Of a stretch of 52,252 nucleotides of DNA, positions 31,757 to 41,424 are shown piece after piece. Below the pieces are notes generated by a model. It was not told the DNA's origin. It did not search any database and saw only the letters and a list, made by a program, of their open reading frames with translations. Each line of letters begins with the position of its first letter. The stretch's first letter is position 1. The translations under genes were made by a program, and so were the position numbers. This stretch comes from Fusibacter sp. 3D3 (GTDB lineage: Bacteria; Bacillota; Clostridia; Peptostreptococcales; Acidaminobacteraceae): contig NZ_BDHH01000026.1 of NCBI RefSeq assembly GCF_001748365.1, forward strand, positions 276 to 52,527, read 5' to 3'.

Positions 31757-32257
31757 TTAATGATTTACATTGTCTACTTTTATTTCATCAAAACTTATGA
31801 AAGTGTTACTAAAGAGGTACTTGCCTTTGCCTTTGCCCTCCACCGTTGTTATGATTTCGGCTTTTTTCATCGCTGTTATTACTTTTCCAGCATTCGCATA
31901 TGAAAAATTCAAATAATCGGCAATATCTTTTCTACCAAAGATCTGTCCTTCTCTAGCCAACTGATAAAACTCTATTATATGTTCTCTCATAATATTTGTT
32001 ATTCCTGCATTCTCACATTTTCTATTTATTGATTCAATAGTTACTTTTTCATCGCCAATAGCTACTTTTTCATCGCCAATAGCTACTTTTTCCTTTTTTT
32101 CTATCGGAACGTCATAATTAAGATTATACAAGGTTACCCAAAACGACTTATTGTCAGAGTAAAACTGAGGTTCAAGACTTTCTTTATAATTAACTTCTTT
32201 TCGATAATCTCCTTTGATTTTCTTGAAACCACTACCTCTACGTTCCATAAAATTCAT
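31757..32257 (-). pseudogene. 5'-truncated remnant of an ATP-binding (AlbA_2 / HATPase) regulator
   Basis: The 166 readable residues begin at MNFMERRGSGFKKI, which in full-length proteins is deep inside the ATPase region; the C-terminal part is a winged helix (FGRKDIADYLNFSYANAGKVITAMKKAEII). In-frame sequence upstream (FEYKRFNR) still fits the family but meets a TGA near 32289, and the N-terminal 200-300 residues are absent. A heptapeptide EKVAIGD is tandemly repeated. It is probably not functional, or expresses only the winged-helix part. Confidence 0.7.
32034..32096 (-). repeat. 21-bp tandem repeat inside the remnant gene
   Basis: The unit ATCGCCAATAGCTACTTTTTC (21 bases, seven codons) occurs about two and a half times, encoding EKVAIGD EKVAIGD EKVTI. 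The most recent copies are nearly identical, suggesting recent slippage. Confidence 0.8.
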
Positions 32258-32370
32258 TCGATTAAATCTTTTATATTCAAACTCCCATCACCTACTCCTT
32301 GTCAATGATGTTACTTATATGAAATTTTCTCTAACTCATCATACATTTTGGTAATTATTATTGTAGCATA

Positions 32371-32416
32371 TCGCTAAAAAAGATCGGTACCATTTTTGTT
32401 TACCGATCTCTAGCGA
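32371..32416 (-). terminator. Terminator of the GNAT / mini-OadB cassette
   Basis: AGATCGGTA (32381-32389) pairs with TACCGATCT (32401-32409), with an outer TCGCTA/TAGCGA pair; on the minus strand six Ts follow the main stem. Confidence 0.85.
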
Positions 32417-32463
32417 CTTTCAACCTATCCATAATTCCTTATAATTTTCTAAAACTTCTATCC

Positions 32464-32622
32464 CTAATACTTATTCCTAAACGTCGAATTGTAATTATCA
32501 AGTGCTTCAATGCCCTTAACTGCCAACTTGATAAACAATACAAAGCAATAAATTGACATGCCCAGTATTGCTAAATAAATAATCATCACTAAAAAACCTG
32601 CACCTGCGCCTATAATACCCAT
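32464..32622 (-). CDS. 52-residue single-pass membrane protein
   Basis: Starts at ATG 32622, directly after the stop of the preceding gene (TAG then ATG), preceded by GGAAAGAG. One long hydrophobic helix (about residues 5-35, starting IIGAGAGFLVMIIYLAIL) and a polar tail ending NSTFRNKY. The cassette terminator follows. Function unknown; the coupling with the mini OadB-like protein suggests a partner. Confidence 0.7.
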   Translation of the reverse strand: MGIIGAGAGFLVMIIYLAILGMSIYCFVLFIKLAVKGIEALDNYNSTFRNKY

Positions 32623-32901
32623 CTACTCTTTCCCCTTTCTCCATTTTATAATACCAATTGCAGTGATCGTGTATAAGATCACCACAATGATGTACTTAAC
32701 AATTTCTGGACTTTTCGTCCCAATAAAAATCGCTGTAGGCCCATCTGCCCCACCTATAATCCCGATAGAACCCGCCTCATGCTTGGAAACATCCGCATGC
32801 ATTGCACCCAATAAGACCAACTTCAAAAGCCAATTAGACATGAGTAATAGTGTACCAAAGACACCCGAAATAACCGTTACTACTTTCATCCATTTTTTCA
32901 T
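32623..32901 (-). CDS. Small membrane protein carrying an OadB-like GGADGPT motif
   Basis: About 92 residues: membrane helix (about 5-33), a loop with GSIGIIGGADGPTAIFI, and a second helix near the C-terminus. The motif is a hallmark of the beta subunit of Na+-translocating decarboxylases, yet OadB is about 400 residues, so this is not the enzyme. AAGGAG precedes both ATG 32901 and an adjacent GTG 32904. No biotin carrier or carboxyltransferase genes are near. Confidence 0.75.
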   Translation of the reverse strand: MKKWMKVVTVISGVFGTLLLMSNWLLKLVLLGAMHADVSKHEAGSIGIIGGADGPTAIFIGTKSPEIVKYIIVVILYTITAIGIIKWRKGKE

Positions 32902-32924
32902 CACAATTTCACTCCTTCTCATAC

Positions 32925-34415
32925 TCAATTAAAATAGGATTTATCCTCTATAACCAATACTGGATCACCTGAGACTTCACCAAGATCCTTGACCAGCTCG
33001 ACGCTTTCCACAGTAAAATCAGCAGACTCAATCTCATCAAAATTAACATCATAATAAGCATACCTCACCGTGATTTTCAGAGTAGAACCTTCATCAATGG
33101 TTTGAACTTCATCCCAATAACTCGGGTGCATGGTATTACGCCCCTTCTTGATAATCCCAGATTTGAGGTTCAAATTTTGAAAGCGATACCACGAGGCAGT
33201 ATAACCTTCAAATTTTGGCACCCTATAAGTCATCTCATAAATCGGATAAGGTACAATTTCAGTCCAATTTTCATCAATCACTTCAAATTGGTCTAACAAT
33301 TTTGGATCTTCAATTCTGTACATAATTTGAGAAATGCCCTCTATTTCAAGCGGATAGAGTGCAAGGTTCAATTTTGGCGCATTAGGAACAAAAGGATCCC
33401 TAGGATCATATACATCTAACCGTACACTAAACCGCATGTTCCTAGAACCTATCGTCTCCAGTTCCAAATCACCACATTTGTATTTGAGATGATAATCTTT
33501 TCTTGCCACTTCGTAAGGCAATTCAAAAGGGATGTGATCTTCTAAATAGCCATCTATTCTAATAAACTCATCATAACGCGTTATCTCAGGTTTCTGTAAA
33601 ATAAGACCTTGATCAGAGAGTACCAAGTCATTGGTCGTATACTTTGTATCTGCTAGATACCCGCTATAAGTGTCCTGCGTCTCCACATGCCCCACTAAAA
33701 ACAAACACATTAAAAGCATGCTGATTATCAACACCTTTGTTTTTGGTGATTTGATCTCATTGATTTCATTCAATCTGATAATGTCATCAGCTTCAACCTT
33801 TGTATTTACAATACTATGTGTCACAGCACGCTCTTCCCGACGTGAAAATCGCTTCAGAATAATCCGATTAAGTAGAAACACCATCCCAAAGCTGACAACA
33901 GAAAAAACCACGGATACGCCTATAAAATCCATATCTGTTTGAATATAGAGCAGACTCTCTAGAAGCACCGCTATACCAAGACCCTTTAAAAATTTCTTAT
34001 GCAAAATAACAATACCAAATGCTATAGGCACATATGCCAAAAACACTCTCCCGAGGTCCTTTAAAAAGGCCAATTGCCACATTAACATCCTAGAAGCATC
34101 CTCTGACGTAAAATTAGGATCCATATACTGATGAAATTGGATTAAGCCTAAAGACTCTTTAATTATTTGGATTGGAAACCATTCCGAATACGTCGCGTAA
34201 TTTAATCCAATATTCCCCGGACCATTCTCACTCAACCCTCTAAATCCACCACTTAATATAAACAGCAACCCGTATGCGATCAATAAAATCATATGTATCT
34301 CCTGTGAGACCGTAACAGGCTTTAGGCCTCTAAAAGACCTAATTTTATTTTTTACAATCACATAAAGGCCGCAAAGAATTAAAATCATATTCAATTGTAT
34401 CAAAATATAAAACAT
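32925..34415 (-). CDS. Multi-pass membrane protein with large extracytoplasmic domain, unknown
   Basis: 496 residues. Five or six membrane helices in the first 190 residues, a cytosolic loop, another helix near 230-248, then about 245 residues with beta-type composition outside the membrane. The N-terminal part (FLAYVPIAFGIVIL ... LLESLLYIQ ... DFIGVSVVFSVVSFGMVFLL) weakly resembles VanZ-like proteins. It lies between GNAT and the mini OadB-like gene with 23-44 base gaps. No function assigned. Confidence 0.7.
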   Translation of the reverse strand: MFYILIQLNMILILCGLYVIVKNKIRSFRGLKPVTVSQEIHMILLIAYGLLFILSGGFRGLSENGPGNIGLNYATYSEWFPIQIIKESLGLIQFHQYMDPNFTSEDASRMLMWQLAFLKDLGRVFLAYVPIAFGIVILHKKFLKGLGIAVLLESLLYIQTDMDFIGVSVVFSVVSFGMVFLLNRIILKRFSRREERAVTHSIVNTKVEADDIIRLNEINEIKSPKTKVLIISMLLMCLFLVGHVETQDTYSGYLADTKYTTNDLVLSDQGLILQKPEITRYDEFIRIDGYLEDHIPFELPYEVARKDYHLKYKCGDLELETIGSRNMRFSVRLDVYDPRDPFVPNAPKLNLALYPLEIEGISQIMYRIEDPKLLDQFEVIDENWTEIVPYPIYEMTYRVPKFEGYTASWYRFQNLNLKSGIIKKGRNTMHPSYWDEVQTIDEGSTLKITVRYAYYDVNFDEIESADFTVESVELVKDLGEVSGDPVLVIEDKSYFN

Positions 34416-34458
34416 ATGTCATTCCTCTCCAAAAGTATGCACCCTAACTTATATCGGA

Positions 34459-34995
34459 CTAAAGTGAAATCCAATACCGACGCACCCAGATCACTTCGCC
34501 ATCCGATTTCTTCTCGCTGACCTTGTTCTCAAAAATACCACCATTGGATTCAATGGTCTTAGCAGAGGCTTCATTTAAATCATCACAAGTGAGCAAAACA
34601 CGTTTAAGTTGAGGTTCTGTTGTTCTAATTTGATCTAACATTTGCTTAAGCATCATCCCTGCAAGTCCCTTTTGACGCTCAGAAGCTCTTACACCGTAGC
34701 CAATATGGCCTCCATGCTGCATTAAATGGTCATTAAGCTCATGTCTAAAGTGAATAGCGCCTATCAGTTTATGATTTTCGTCCTCTAAAAAATAGAGTGT
34801 TGATGGCACAAAGCCACTTGCTCTCACCGCATCTGTCGTATCACTTTGCCATCTCGCCTGTAAAGTATCAAAGCGCTCCCCTTCGCATCTTGCCGCATAA
34901 GGCACGATGACCTCGTTATTATTTTCCCATTCTGAAATGTAATCTATATAAGCACTTTCACTGATTTCATCGAATTTTACAAATTTATAGTCCAT
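34459..34995 (-). CDS. GNAT family N-acetyltransferase
   Basis: 178 residues, GNAT fold. The acetyl-CoA loop is GYGVRASERQKGLAGMMLKQML (around 99-120), followed by VLLTCDDLNEASAKTIESNGG. A GGAGG ribosome site precedes the ATG. Closest in pattern to YedL/YjaB-type acetyltransferases of unknown substrate. First gene of the 34995-32464 cassette, 44 bases after the sensor kinase. Confidence 0.88.
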   Translation of the reverse strand: MDYKFVKFDEISESAYIDYISEWENNNEVIVPYAARCEGERFDTLQARWQSDTTDAVRASGFVPSTLYFLEDENHKLIGAIHFRHELNDHLMQHGGHIGYGVRASERQKGLAGMMLKQMLDQIRTTEPQLKRVLLTCDDLNEASAKTIESNGGIFENKVSEKKSDGEVIWVRRYWISL

Positions 34996-35039
34996 AAGTT
35001 CCTCCTAAATCATATCTGAGTTTTATCTGTTTACTCATC

Positions 35040-37013
35040 CTAGCACTTTGTTTCTGCCTCGTCTATACCGCCTTCAAGGTTGTCACATAACTGTAAACAA
35101 AAACAGACCGTCGTCCCCTCACCCCAAACGGAACTGATTTCGAGTCTGCTGGCATGTGCTTCCAAGATGGATCTGGCAATAAAAAGCCCTAACCCATAAC
35201 CCTTAGTCTCATCACGCTCTGCTCTATAGAACATCTCCTGAAGATTTGACAAATGCGCTTCTTCTATCCCAACGCCTTGATCGTGAACCCCTAATTGAAT
35301 GCGTTTGTTTTCCAGATCATATTCGATGGCGCATTCTATAAGTGTTTCATCCTTAGAATACTTAACCGCATTACTAATCAAATTCTGCCAAACTCTTTTG
35401 ATCTTGACCACGTCGATATTGAGCAATTCATCTTCGAATTCATCTATATGATGGATAAAACGTCTGTTTTTTTCAAGCAGATACGTTTCAGTTGAGCTCA
35501 AAAGTGCTTCTGAAAAAAGTTTTACAGACACCCATTCTTTTTTGAGCTTTGGCACACATTGCGCTTCATAAGCATGATCTAAAATATCGCATGTGATGCT
35601 TTCAATATCCTCTGCACTGCTCAATATGCCATTTAAAAACTTCGCTTTTGTCTCTTCATCTTTAATAATCCCTGTATTGAGCCCTCTGGCATATCCTTTA
35701 ATTAAAGTGATCGACGTCTTTAAATCATGTGATAATGTGGCAATAAATTTCGCTGTGTTAAAACTCATACTGTTGATTGACTGCGTCACTTGTCTGGATT
35801 CCCGCATCAACTTTTCACTTTCCTTCTCAAAGAATCCAGACATGGAACTCAAATATTCCCTGAGTGCATAAATGGCAGATCGAAGATTGCCAATCTCATC
35901 CTCGCCCGTACTCCTGATCGTCTGTTTTTTATAGAGACCAACTGATGGCTCGTGCCCATTATTCCGATCCAGATGGCCTAAGTCAATCGCTTCCATATGC
36001 GTTATAGAGGCGCCAACTGCCGTATCGATCAACTGTCGGCTTGAGGTTAAATTTTCTAGGGTCTCTGTTATGGCGATAATAGGCTTTGTAATCTGATTCC
36101 CCATATAATAACCAATGCCAATGGCCACCAAAATTCCCATCGAGCCCGCTATAATCACATAACTCAGCAATAAAATGGATTGGCTGTAAAGCTCTCTTTC
36201 TGGCAGTGTTGCAACGAGATACCACTTATTGCTTTCTATATATTTATAGCTTTGAAACGCATTTTCTTTTTCATTAAAAATTGAAGGCCCGTTATAAACA
36301 GCATTGCCCATCGACCTTTTTAAAAGCATACTGATTTCATAGGGGAACTCTTTATAAATAAGATCTGCATTGGGATGCGCTAAAATACGATAGTTGGAAT
36401 CCACAATTCCATAGTATCCCTCATCTCCCAATTTAAGATCACTGACTATTTTAGAAAAATATGCTGCCTTTATGGCGATCCCCGCATATCCCATCACCTC
36501 CCCATCACGGTTAAAGATAGGCGATACGGTGTTGACGATTAGTGAACCATCTGAACGTGCAATAAGCGCATCACTGGTAACCGTTTTGAGCGTATCCTGA
36601 GAGGCTTTGAGATAAGCCCTTGAAGACAAATCGATATCTTGTGCTTCTACCATGGTGGTACCTCTGATAATACCCAATAAATCCATGATAAATAGATCTT
36701 TATAATACCCCTCACCTTGATCCATCATCACCATCTTATCCTTTAAATAGGGATTAATATCCTCTACAGATAACTTCCCCTCACAAAATAAAAGTGCGTT
36801 TTCATCCAAAGCCAGCTTTTCAGTCTCTAGCTTCGTAATTTGAAGTCTTAAATCGATGTTTTCTTTAGCCCGTTCAAGTTGTGATTGCATTTGGAGCGTG
36901 GCAGTTTTGTTGAGAATGGTGGCCGACTTTGAGTAAATCAAACTGCTCAATACCACCATCATTAAGATCAATGTAAAGCAAATGGACAATATGATTTTCT
37001 TTCTTAAACTCAT
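35040..37013 (-). CDS. dCache-HAMP sensor histidine kinase
   Basis: 657 residues: membrane helix (about 8-28), extracellular dCache (about 30-280), second helix (about 283-305), HAMP-like region (about 306-360, partly split by an insert), HisKA with H429 (LSHDLKTSITLIKGYARG) and HATPase (N-box LISNAVKYSKD; GYGLGLFIARSILEA). GGGAGGTGA precedes the ATG. No response regulator adjoins it on the same strand; the OmpR-type regulator at 38641 is the nearest candidate. Confidence 0.9.
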   Translation of the reverse strand: MSLRKKIILSICFTLILMMVVLSSLIYSKSATILNKTATLQMQSQLERAKENIDLRLQITKLETEKLALDENALLFCEGKLSVEDINPYLKDKMVMMDQGEGYYKDLFIMDLLGIIRGTTMVEAQDIDLSSRAYLKASQDTLKTVTSDALIARSDGSLIVNTVSPIFNRDGEVMGYAGIAIKAAYFSKIVSDLKLGDEGYYGIVDSNYRILAHPNADLIYKEFPYEISMLLKRSMGNAVYNGPSIFNEKENAFQSYKYIESNKWYLVATLPERELYSQSILLLSYVIIAGSMGILVAIGIGYYMGNQITKPIIAITETLENLTSSRQLIDTAVGASITHMEAIDLGHLDRNNGHEPSVGLYKKQTIRSTGEDEIGNLRSAIYALREYLSSMSGFFEKESEKLMRESRQVTQSINSMSFNTAKFIATLSHDLKTSITLIKGYARGLNTGIIKDEETKAKFLNGILSSAEDIESITCDILDHAYEAQCVPKLKKEWVSVKLFSEALLSSTETYLLEKNRRFIHHIDEFEDELLNIDVVKIKRVWQNLISNAVKYSKDETLIECAIEYDLENKRIQLGVHDQGVGIEEAHLSNLQEMFYRAERDETKGYGLGLFIARSILEAHASRLEISSVWGEGTTVCFCLQLCDNLEGGIDEAETKC

Positions 37014-37062
37014 TCACGTCACCTCCCGTTTCTATTGTATCAGATCCCCCCATATATCAAAA

Positions 37063-37105
37063 GAAAGTGTTTTTTAAGCCCATAGTTGCGCTTAAAAACA
37101 CTTTC
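37063..37105 (-). terminator. Terminator of the YjiH-like gene
   Basis: GAAAGTGTTTTT.AAGC pairs with GCTTAAAAACACTTTC around a 10-base loop, with four Ts after it on the minus strand; between the YjiH-like stop and the kinase start. Confidence 0.75.
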
Positions 37106-37206
37106 TCATTAACTCTTTTTGTCTTGTTTAAAGTAGGCCTGTTGAACTTGTAAAAATCGATTTACCAAAGACAGTCTATCTCATCTTTTAGCTGTTTTGC
37201 CAATCT

Positions 37207-38511
37207 CTAAAAAATCAAAAAGGCAATTGGTGCTGCTAATAGTAAAGTCAATATCGTTCTTTCAACCCAGATGATTAAAATTTCCGTGAGTGTGATGGGA
37301 ATTTCTGTTGAAAGAATACACGGAATCGATGCTGAAAAGAACAGTATAGAGGATATCGAAACCACAGCCACAACGAATTTAGAGACCATAGGTGCTGCGG
37401 TCATCAAAAGCGCGGGTAAGAACATTTCAGCGATTTCCACGGACATGGCTTTCGCCGTCAATAGCGGTTCTGGTATCCTTAGAAGCCACGTAAACGGATA
37501 ATAAATGTAACCGAGCCAGTCAAATAAAGGCGTATATTTCGCAACGATCAACCCGATAAGCCCTACGGATAAAATCGATGGTAAAATCCCCATTGCCATG
37601 ATGAAACCATCTTTTAGGTTATCCGCAATATTCTTCATAAGAGGCAGTGAATGTTCAGCTGCTTTCATGCCTTCTTTATAAGCATTGACCAGTATGTTCC
37701 CCTCCATTTTAACTTCTGGATCACCTTCACCAGTAATATAGCGATCTTCCTTACTGCTGAGTGGTTTGATTCTAACCGTGATCGCCGTCACTGCGAAAGT
37801 AATCACAAGCGTTGACCAAAAGAAAATGTTCCAGATTTCCATAAGCCCCAGTGTTTTCGCCACGATGATCATAAACGTCGCCGACACTGTAGAAAAGCCT
37901 GTGGCAATAATGGCAGCTTCTTTTATGGTGTACTTGCCCTCTTTAAAAACACGATTGGTAATAAGCAAGCCTATAGAATAACTGCCCACAAAAGATGCTA
38001 CGGCATCAATCGCTGAACGTCCAGGTGTTTTCCAGATCGGTCTCATAACCGGTTGCATCAACACACCGATAAATTCTAGCAGACCATAGCCCACTAAGAA
38101 AGATAAGAATGCTGCACCGATTGGCACGATAAGGCCCACGGGAATCACAAGCTTATCAAAGAGAAATGGAATCATGTCTGCTTCAAAAAGCCATGCAGGA
38201 CCCACCTTAAAAAAAGCGAGAAATGCAACGCCAATGCCTACAATTTTTAGGCCTGAAAAAACAATTGTCACGGTGTCTTTGCGCCATGTCTTTTTGTAAA
38301 ACGGATAAATGCCCCCTAAGATTATAACGATAAGTGCGTACACAGGCGCAAGGCTAGGTACAAGTGTTTTGATGCCAGTCACTAAGTGATCAATGGGAAT
38401 TGTGGACTTCCCACCCATTTCTATGGGTACAAAGAACATAAAAACACCAATTAGACTGTAAAAAATAAATTTAAATAAGACCCCATTTTTGTTAACCGCT
38501 ACATTTTCCAT
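37207..38511 (-). CDS. yjiH: YjiH-family (nucleoside-recognition/GATE domain) membrane protein
   Basis: 434 residues with about ten membrane helices and YjiH features: IPIDHLVTGIK near the N-terminus, GRSAIDAVASFVGSYSIGLLITNRV in the middle, EPLLTAKAMSVEIAEMFLPAL and IPCILSTEIPI near the C-terminus. The family is transporter-like with unknown substrate. I chose ATG 38511 (AAGGGG ahead) over the preceding TTG. It separates the dCache kinase from the divergent regulator. Confidence 0.87.
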   Translation of the reverse strand: MENVAVNKNGVLFKFIFYSLIGVFMFFVPIEMGGKSTIPIDHLVTGIKTLVPSLAPVYALIVIILGGIYPFYKKTWRKDTVTIVFSGLKIVGIGVAFLAFFKVGPAWLFEADMIPFLFDKLVIPVGLIVPIGAAFLSFLVGYGLLEFIGVLMQPVMRPIWKTPGRSAIDAVASFVGSYSIGLLITNRVFKEGKYTIKEAAIIATGFSTVSATFMIIVAKTLGLMEIWNIFFWSTLVITFAVTAITVRIKPLSSKEDRYITGEGDPEVKMEGNILVNAYKEGMKAAEHSLPLMKNIADNLKDGFIMAMGILPSILSVGLIGLIVAKYTPLFDWLGYIYYPFTWLLRIPEPLLTAKAMSVEIAEMFLPALLMTAAPMVSKFVVAVVSISSILFFSASIPCILSTEIPITLTEILIIWVERTILTLLLAAPIAFLIF

Positions 38512-38533
38512 CAAACCGCCCCTTTCTATTTTC

Positions 38534-38562
38534 TTAAATCTATATTACAATTTGAGTATAAT
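38534..38562 (+). promoter_or_regulatory. Candidate promoter of the OmpR-type regulator
   Basis: Weak TTAAAT (38534-38539), 17 bases, perfect TATAAT (38557-38562); implies a leader of about 70 bases. Confidence 0.4.
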
Positions 38563-38640
38563 GAAATTATCTGTTTATTTAGAAAATTCATAGAGATTCC
38601 ATCAAACTGACACCAAATTGACATAAAAGGGGCCTAAAAT

Positions 38641-39351
38641 ATGTATAAAATTATGATCGTAGATGATGAAAAAGACATCGTGTTTATGCTCAGTGAGTTC
38701 ATGAAAGCAAATGAGATAGATGTGGTCAAGGCATACAGTGGCTATGAAGCCTTGATGAAATTAGACGACAGCATACAGTTGATGATCCTTGATATTAACA
38801 TGGCAGATCTAAGCGGCCTTGAAGCGTGTAAGAGAATAAGAGCAAAATCGAATATCCCCATCCTTTTCTTAACCGCCAAATCAAGTCAATACGATAAAGT
38901 CATTGGTTTTGGCATCGGTGCAGATGATTATATCACCAAGCCCTTTGATCCCGTGGAACTCGTGGCACGAACCAAAGCACATCTCCGGCGTTATGAAAAT
39001 TATAACACCACACATACAAGTTCTTATCAGCCCATTGAATTTGGCAACATCAAGATCATTCGAAATGCGCGTAAAATTTTAAAAAACGATACAGAAATTT
39101 CGCTTTCAAATACCGAATTTAATCTCTTGCTCTATTTAATCGATAATGCACAGACCGTTTTATCAAGACAACAAATTCTCATGCAGGTCTGGGAATCCGC
39201 ACATTATGATGAGAACACTGTCAATACGTTTATCAAGCGCTTAAGGACTAAAATAGAAGACAATAAAGACACCCCAGTCTTCATTAAAAGTATCCGGGGT
39301 GTAGGTTATCTCTTTGATTATGCTTTTAAAGATTATGAATCCAAGTCTTGA
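38641..39351 (+). CDS. OmpR/PhoB-family response regulator
   Basis: 236 residues: REC (1-115) with D8-D9, phosphoacceptor near D52 (LMILDINMADLSG) and K near 101 (DYITKPFDP), then a winged helix (about 130-228, ending NTFIKRLRTKIEDNKDTPVFIKSIRGVGYLF). AAGGGG precedes the ATG. No kinase gene follows; the 3' end overlaps the convergent aminopeptidase gene by 19 bases. The dCache kinase at 35040-37013 is a possible partner. Confidence 0.92.
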   Translation: MYKIMIVDDEKDIVFMLSEFMKANEIDVVKAYSGYEALMKLDDSIQLMILDINMADLSGLEACKRIRAKSNIPILFLTAKSSQYDKVIGFGIGADDYITKPFDPVELVARTKAHLRRYENYNTTHTSSYQPIEFGNIKIIRNARKILKNDTEISLSNTEFNLLLYLIDNAQTVLSRQQILMQVWESAHYDENTVNTFIKRLRTKIEDNKDTPVFIKSIRGVGYLFDYAFKDYESKS

Positions 39352-41381
39352 AAAGGGGCATTGAGTGCTTCAGTGCCTTCAAGTACAAATCGGCCCTCTT
39401 TAATAAGGGCTATTTCTGTCCCATCCGATTTTCGGACGGCAATTTCGCCGATATCATCATAGGGGATCGTAATATCGATATGACAGTTGGTATACGCTTT
39501 ATCCACATCTTCCGCTCTAAGTCTAACACGTTCATTATCTCTTGCTATGATCTCTTTGCCATCTAGCGGATTAAAAACGGGGTGATCTTCTGCCCATGCA
39601 AAACAAGTATCTCCTATTGCAAAATGAGGTCCCATTTTTTCAACGATTAAGATGGGCAGCTTATCTACAATCCCATACTTTTCGCTGATGACATACGCCA
39701 AGGTGTTCGTCCCAATGGCAAATTCGCCCATAGGCAAACTCTTATGAGGGAAAAGTAAATTCTCTTCAATATAAGCTCTATTTTGATCTTCCAAGTCAAA
39801 ATTTTTACAAGTGTAATTTGTAATTTCACCGTCTTTGAATTCAAGTTCAAGGTCTAAAAAACGGAAGCCTTCAAGGTATACAGTATCCACATGTAATATG
39901 CCGTTTGTCCCCTTGAGCAGTGGCGATGTAAAGACTTCACCCGCAGGCACGTTGACATCTGCGATACAATTGACGAAGTTCGTCTGTTTTTCAGGTGATG
40001 TCAAGGGATGCATTTTAACAAGAATATCTGTTTTATTGGTATTCATCCCTTTTACATGCACAAACTCACCTTGATCCAGCGCCTCAATAAGCGTCTGCTG
40101 GATTTTTTCGACTTTATCGTTATCTTGCATGTTGATGTCTATGATATCTTCAAAAATAGCTTCAAATTGATCCCCAATTTCAGGCGAAGGAAATGCCACA
40201 ATACAAAAGCTTCTTTCGGTTTCAGAAACATAGGCTTCTAGGATCTTCGAGCGCTCTTGATGTTCGTCTTGCTGTAATTTCTGCTGAAGCTCTGTCAGTT
40301 TTAGACGACTTTCATTGCTTTCTGGGCTGAAAGGCTCTTCCCCGAATTTCTCTATGAAGAGAATGCCCGAGTAGTCTCTCAGCTCAGCCTCATATCTATT
40401 GCCCCCCTCTTTAAAGGCATTTATTCTAAGTTTATTCACTTCATCGTCAAGGTATAAGCCTATATCAAATTTATGATCAAACTCATATTGCTGATCCATT
40501 CTTGTGGTGGCCACAGCAGATACAAATCCATTTAGATGATTGATTTTTAGATGATTCAGTATCCTTTCAGTCATCTTTTCTTGACCTGCATTTGCAACAA
40601 TTCTCACTTGATGCCTCAGGGCAATGTCCTTGTTATCCCTTTTGAATCCAGTGACATATGCAGTCACAATACTCTTTGCTATTTTATCCAGTTTTTCTTC
40701 TGGATATGCCTTAATAAAGCTTGCCGTCTTGAGCTCATAATCCGAAATGTAGACGCCGTATCTAAACAAATCCTTTAAATCCGCAGATGTCGCCGCAGAC
40801 TTTGTTATCTCAGTGTTATATAGATTTTTTAGAGTAAATGCATTTTCAAAATACTTTGAGATTTGCATCTCCAAGTTATTGCAACGATATTCTCGGATAT
40901 TTTGATCTAATTTTGCGATGATGCTCTCTGAAATGGCCTGCTCATCATCCATGTTCATAAAATTTTCATAAACCGTAAAGACAAAATGTATCAAATCTAA
41001 AAGAAAAGATTGATCACTTTGATATGCAGGGATAATGCCATCTCTTATACACGCATAGACATAGCACAATCTCTGCCCTAAATCTTTTCCAAACACAGAT
41101 GTCATATAGACTGGATTGGCATAACTTACTTTATACGCTTCTGGTTTAAGTTCATGATAATAACTGTGATTCTCAGCCATCAATGCCTCTAAAGACTGTT
41201 CTTCATAATATACTTTTTTGGAATGCTTTTCTTTTTGAATCAATTTAAGTAAAAAAGAAAATGAAGCTTTAAAATAAGACTCTATTTCAGATTGCGAACC
41301 CTCTTTTTTTTCGAATGCTGTTATTTGAGATTCAAGCTGTTTACATAACGTTGAATAATTTGTTCTAAGTTGTTCAGCCAT
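39333..41381 (-). CDS. M29-type aminopeptidase (thermophilic aminopeptidase-like), long form
   Basis: 682 residues. The C-terminal half carries M29 metal-site patterns: PAGEVFTSPLLKGTNG, LEFKDGEIT, IGTNT near the end, and VEKMGPHFAIGDTC with the metal-binding His and Asp. The N-terminal 280 residues are a helical extension absent in the 410-residue classical enzymes. AAGGAG precedes the ATG. Probably a cytosolic two-metal exopeptidase in amino-acid catabolism. Confidence 0.82.
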   Translation of the reverse strand: MAEQLRTNYSTLCKQLESQITAFEKKEGSQSEIESYFKASFSFLLKLIQKEKHSKKVYYEEQSLEALMAENHSYYHELKPEAYKVSYANPVYMTSVFGKDLGQRLCYVYACIRDGIIPAYQSDQSFLLDLIHFVFTVYENFMNMDDEQAISESIIAKLDQNIREYRCNNLEMQISKYFENAFTLKNLYNTEITKSAATSADLKDLFRYGVYISDYELKTASFIKAYPEEKLDKIAKSIVTAYVTGFKRDNKDIALRHQVRIVANAGQEKMTERILNHLKINHLNGFVSAVATTRMDQQYEFDHKFDIGLYLDDEVNKLRINAFKEGGNRYEAELRDYSGILFIEKFGEEPFSPESNESRLKLTELQQKLQQDEHQERSKILEAYVSETERSFCIVAFPSPEIGDQFEAIFEDIIDINMQDNDKVEKIQQTLIEALDQGEFVHVKGMNTNKTDILVKMHPLTSPEKQTNFVNCIADVNVPAGEVFTSPLLKGTNGILHVDTVYLEGFRFLDLELEFKDGEITNYTCKNFDLEDQNRAYIEENLLFPHKSLPMGEFAIGTNTLAYVISEKYGIVDKLPILIVEKMGPHFAIGDTCFAWAEDHPVFNPLDGKEIIARDNERVRLRAEDVDKAYTNCHIDITIPYDDIGEIAVRKSDGTEIALIKEGRFVLEGTEALNAPFQDLDS

Positions 41382-41424
41382 GTTATATAACTCCTTTTAG
41401 TAAATCCGTTAATTCCGCACACAG

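Noticed and set aside
32623-32901. Annotation as a true oxaloacetate decarboxylase beta subunit
   Set aside because: Only 92 residues and two helices; the enzyme has about 400 residues and its alpha and gamma partners are absent.
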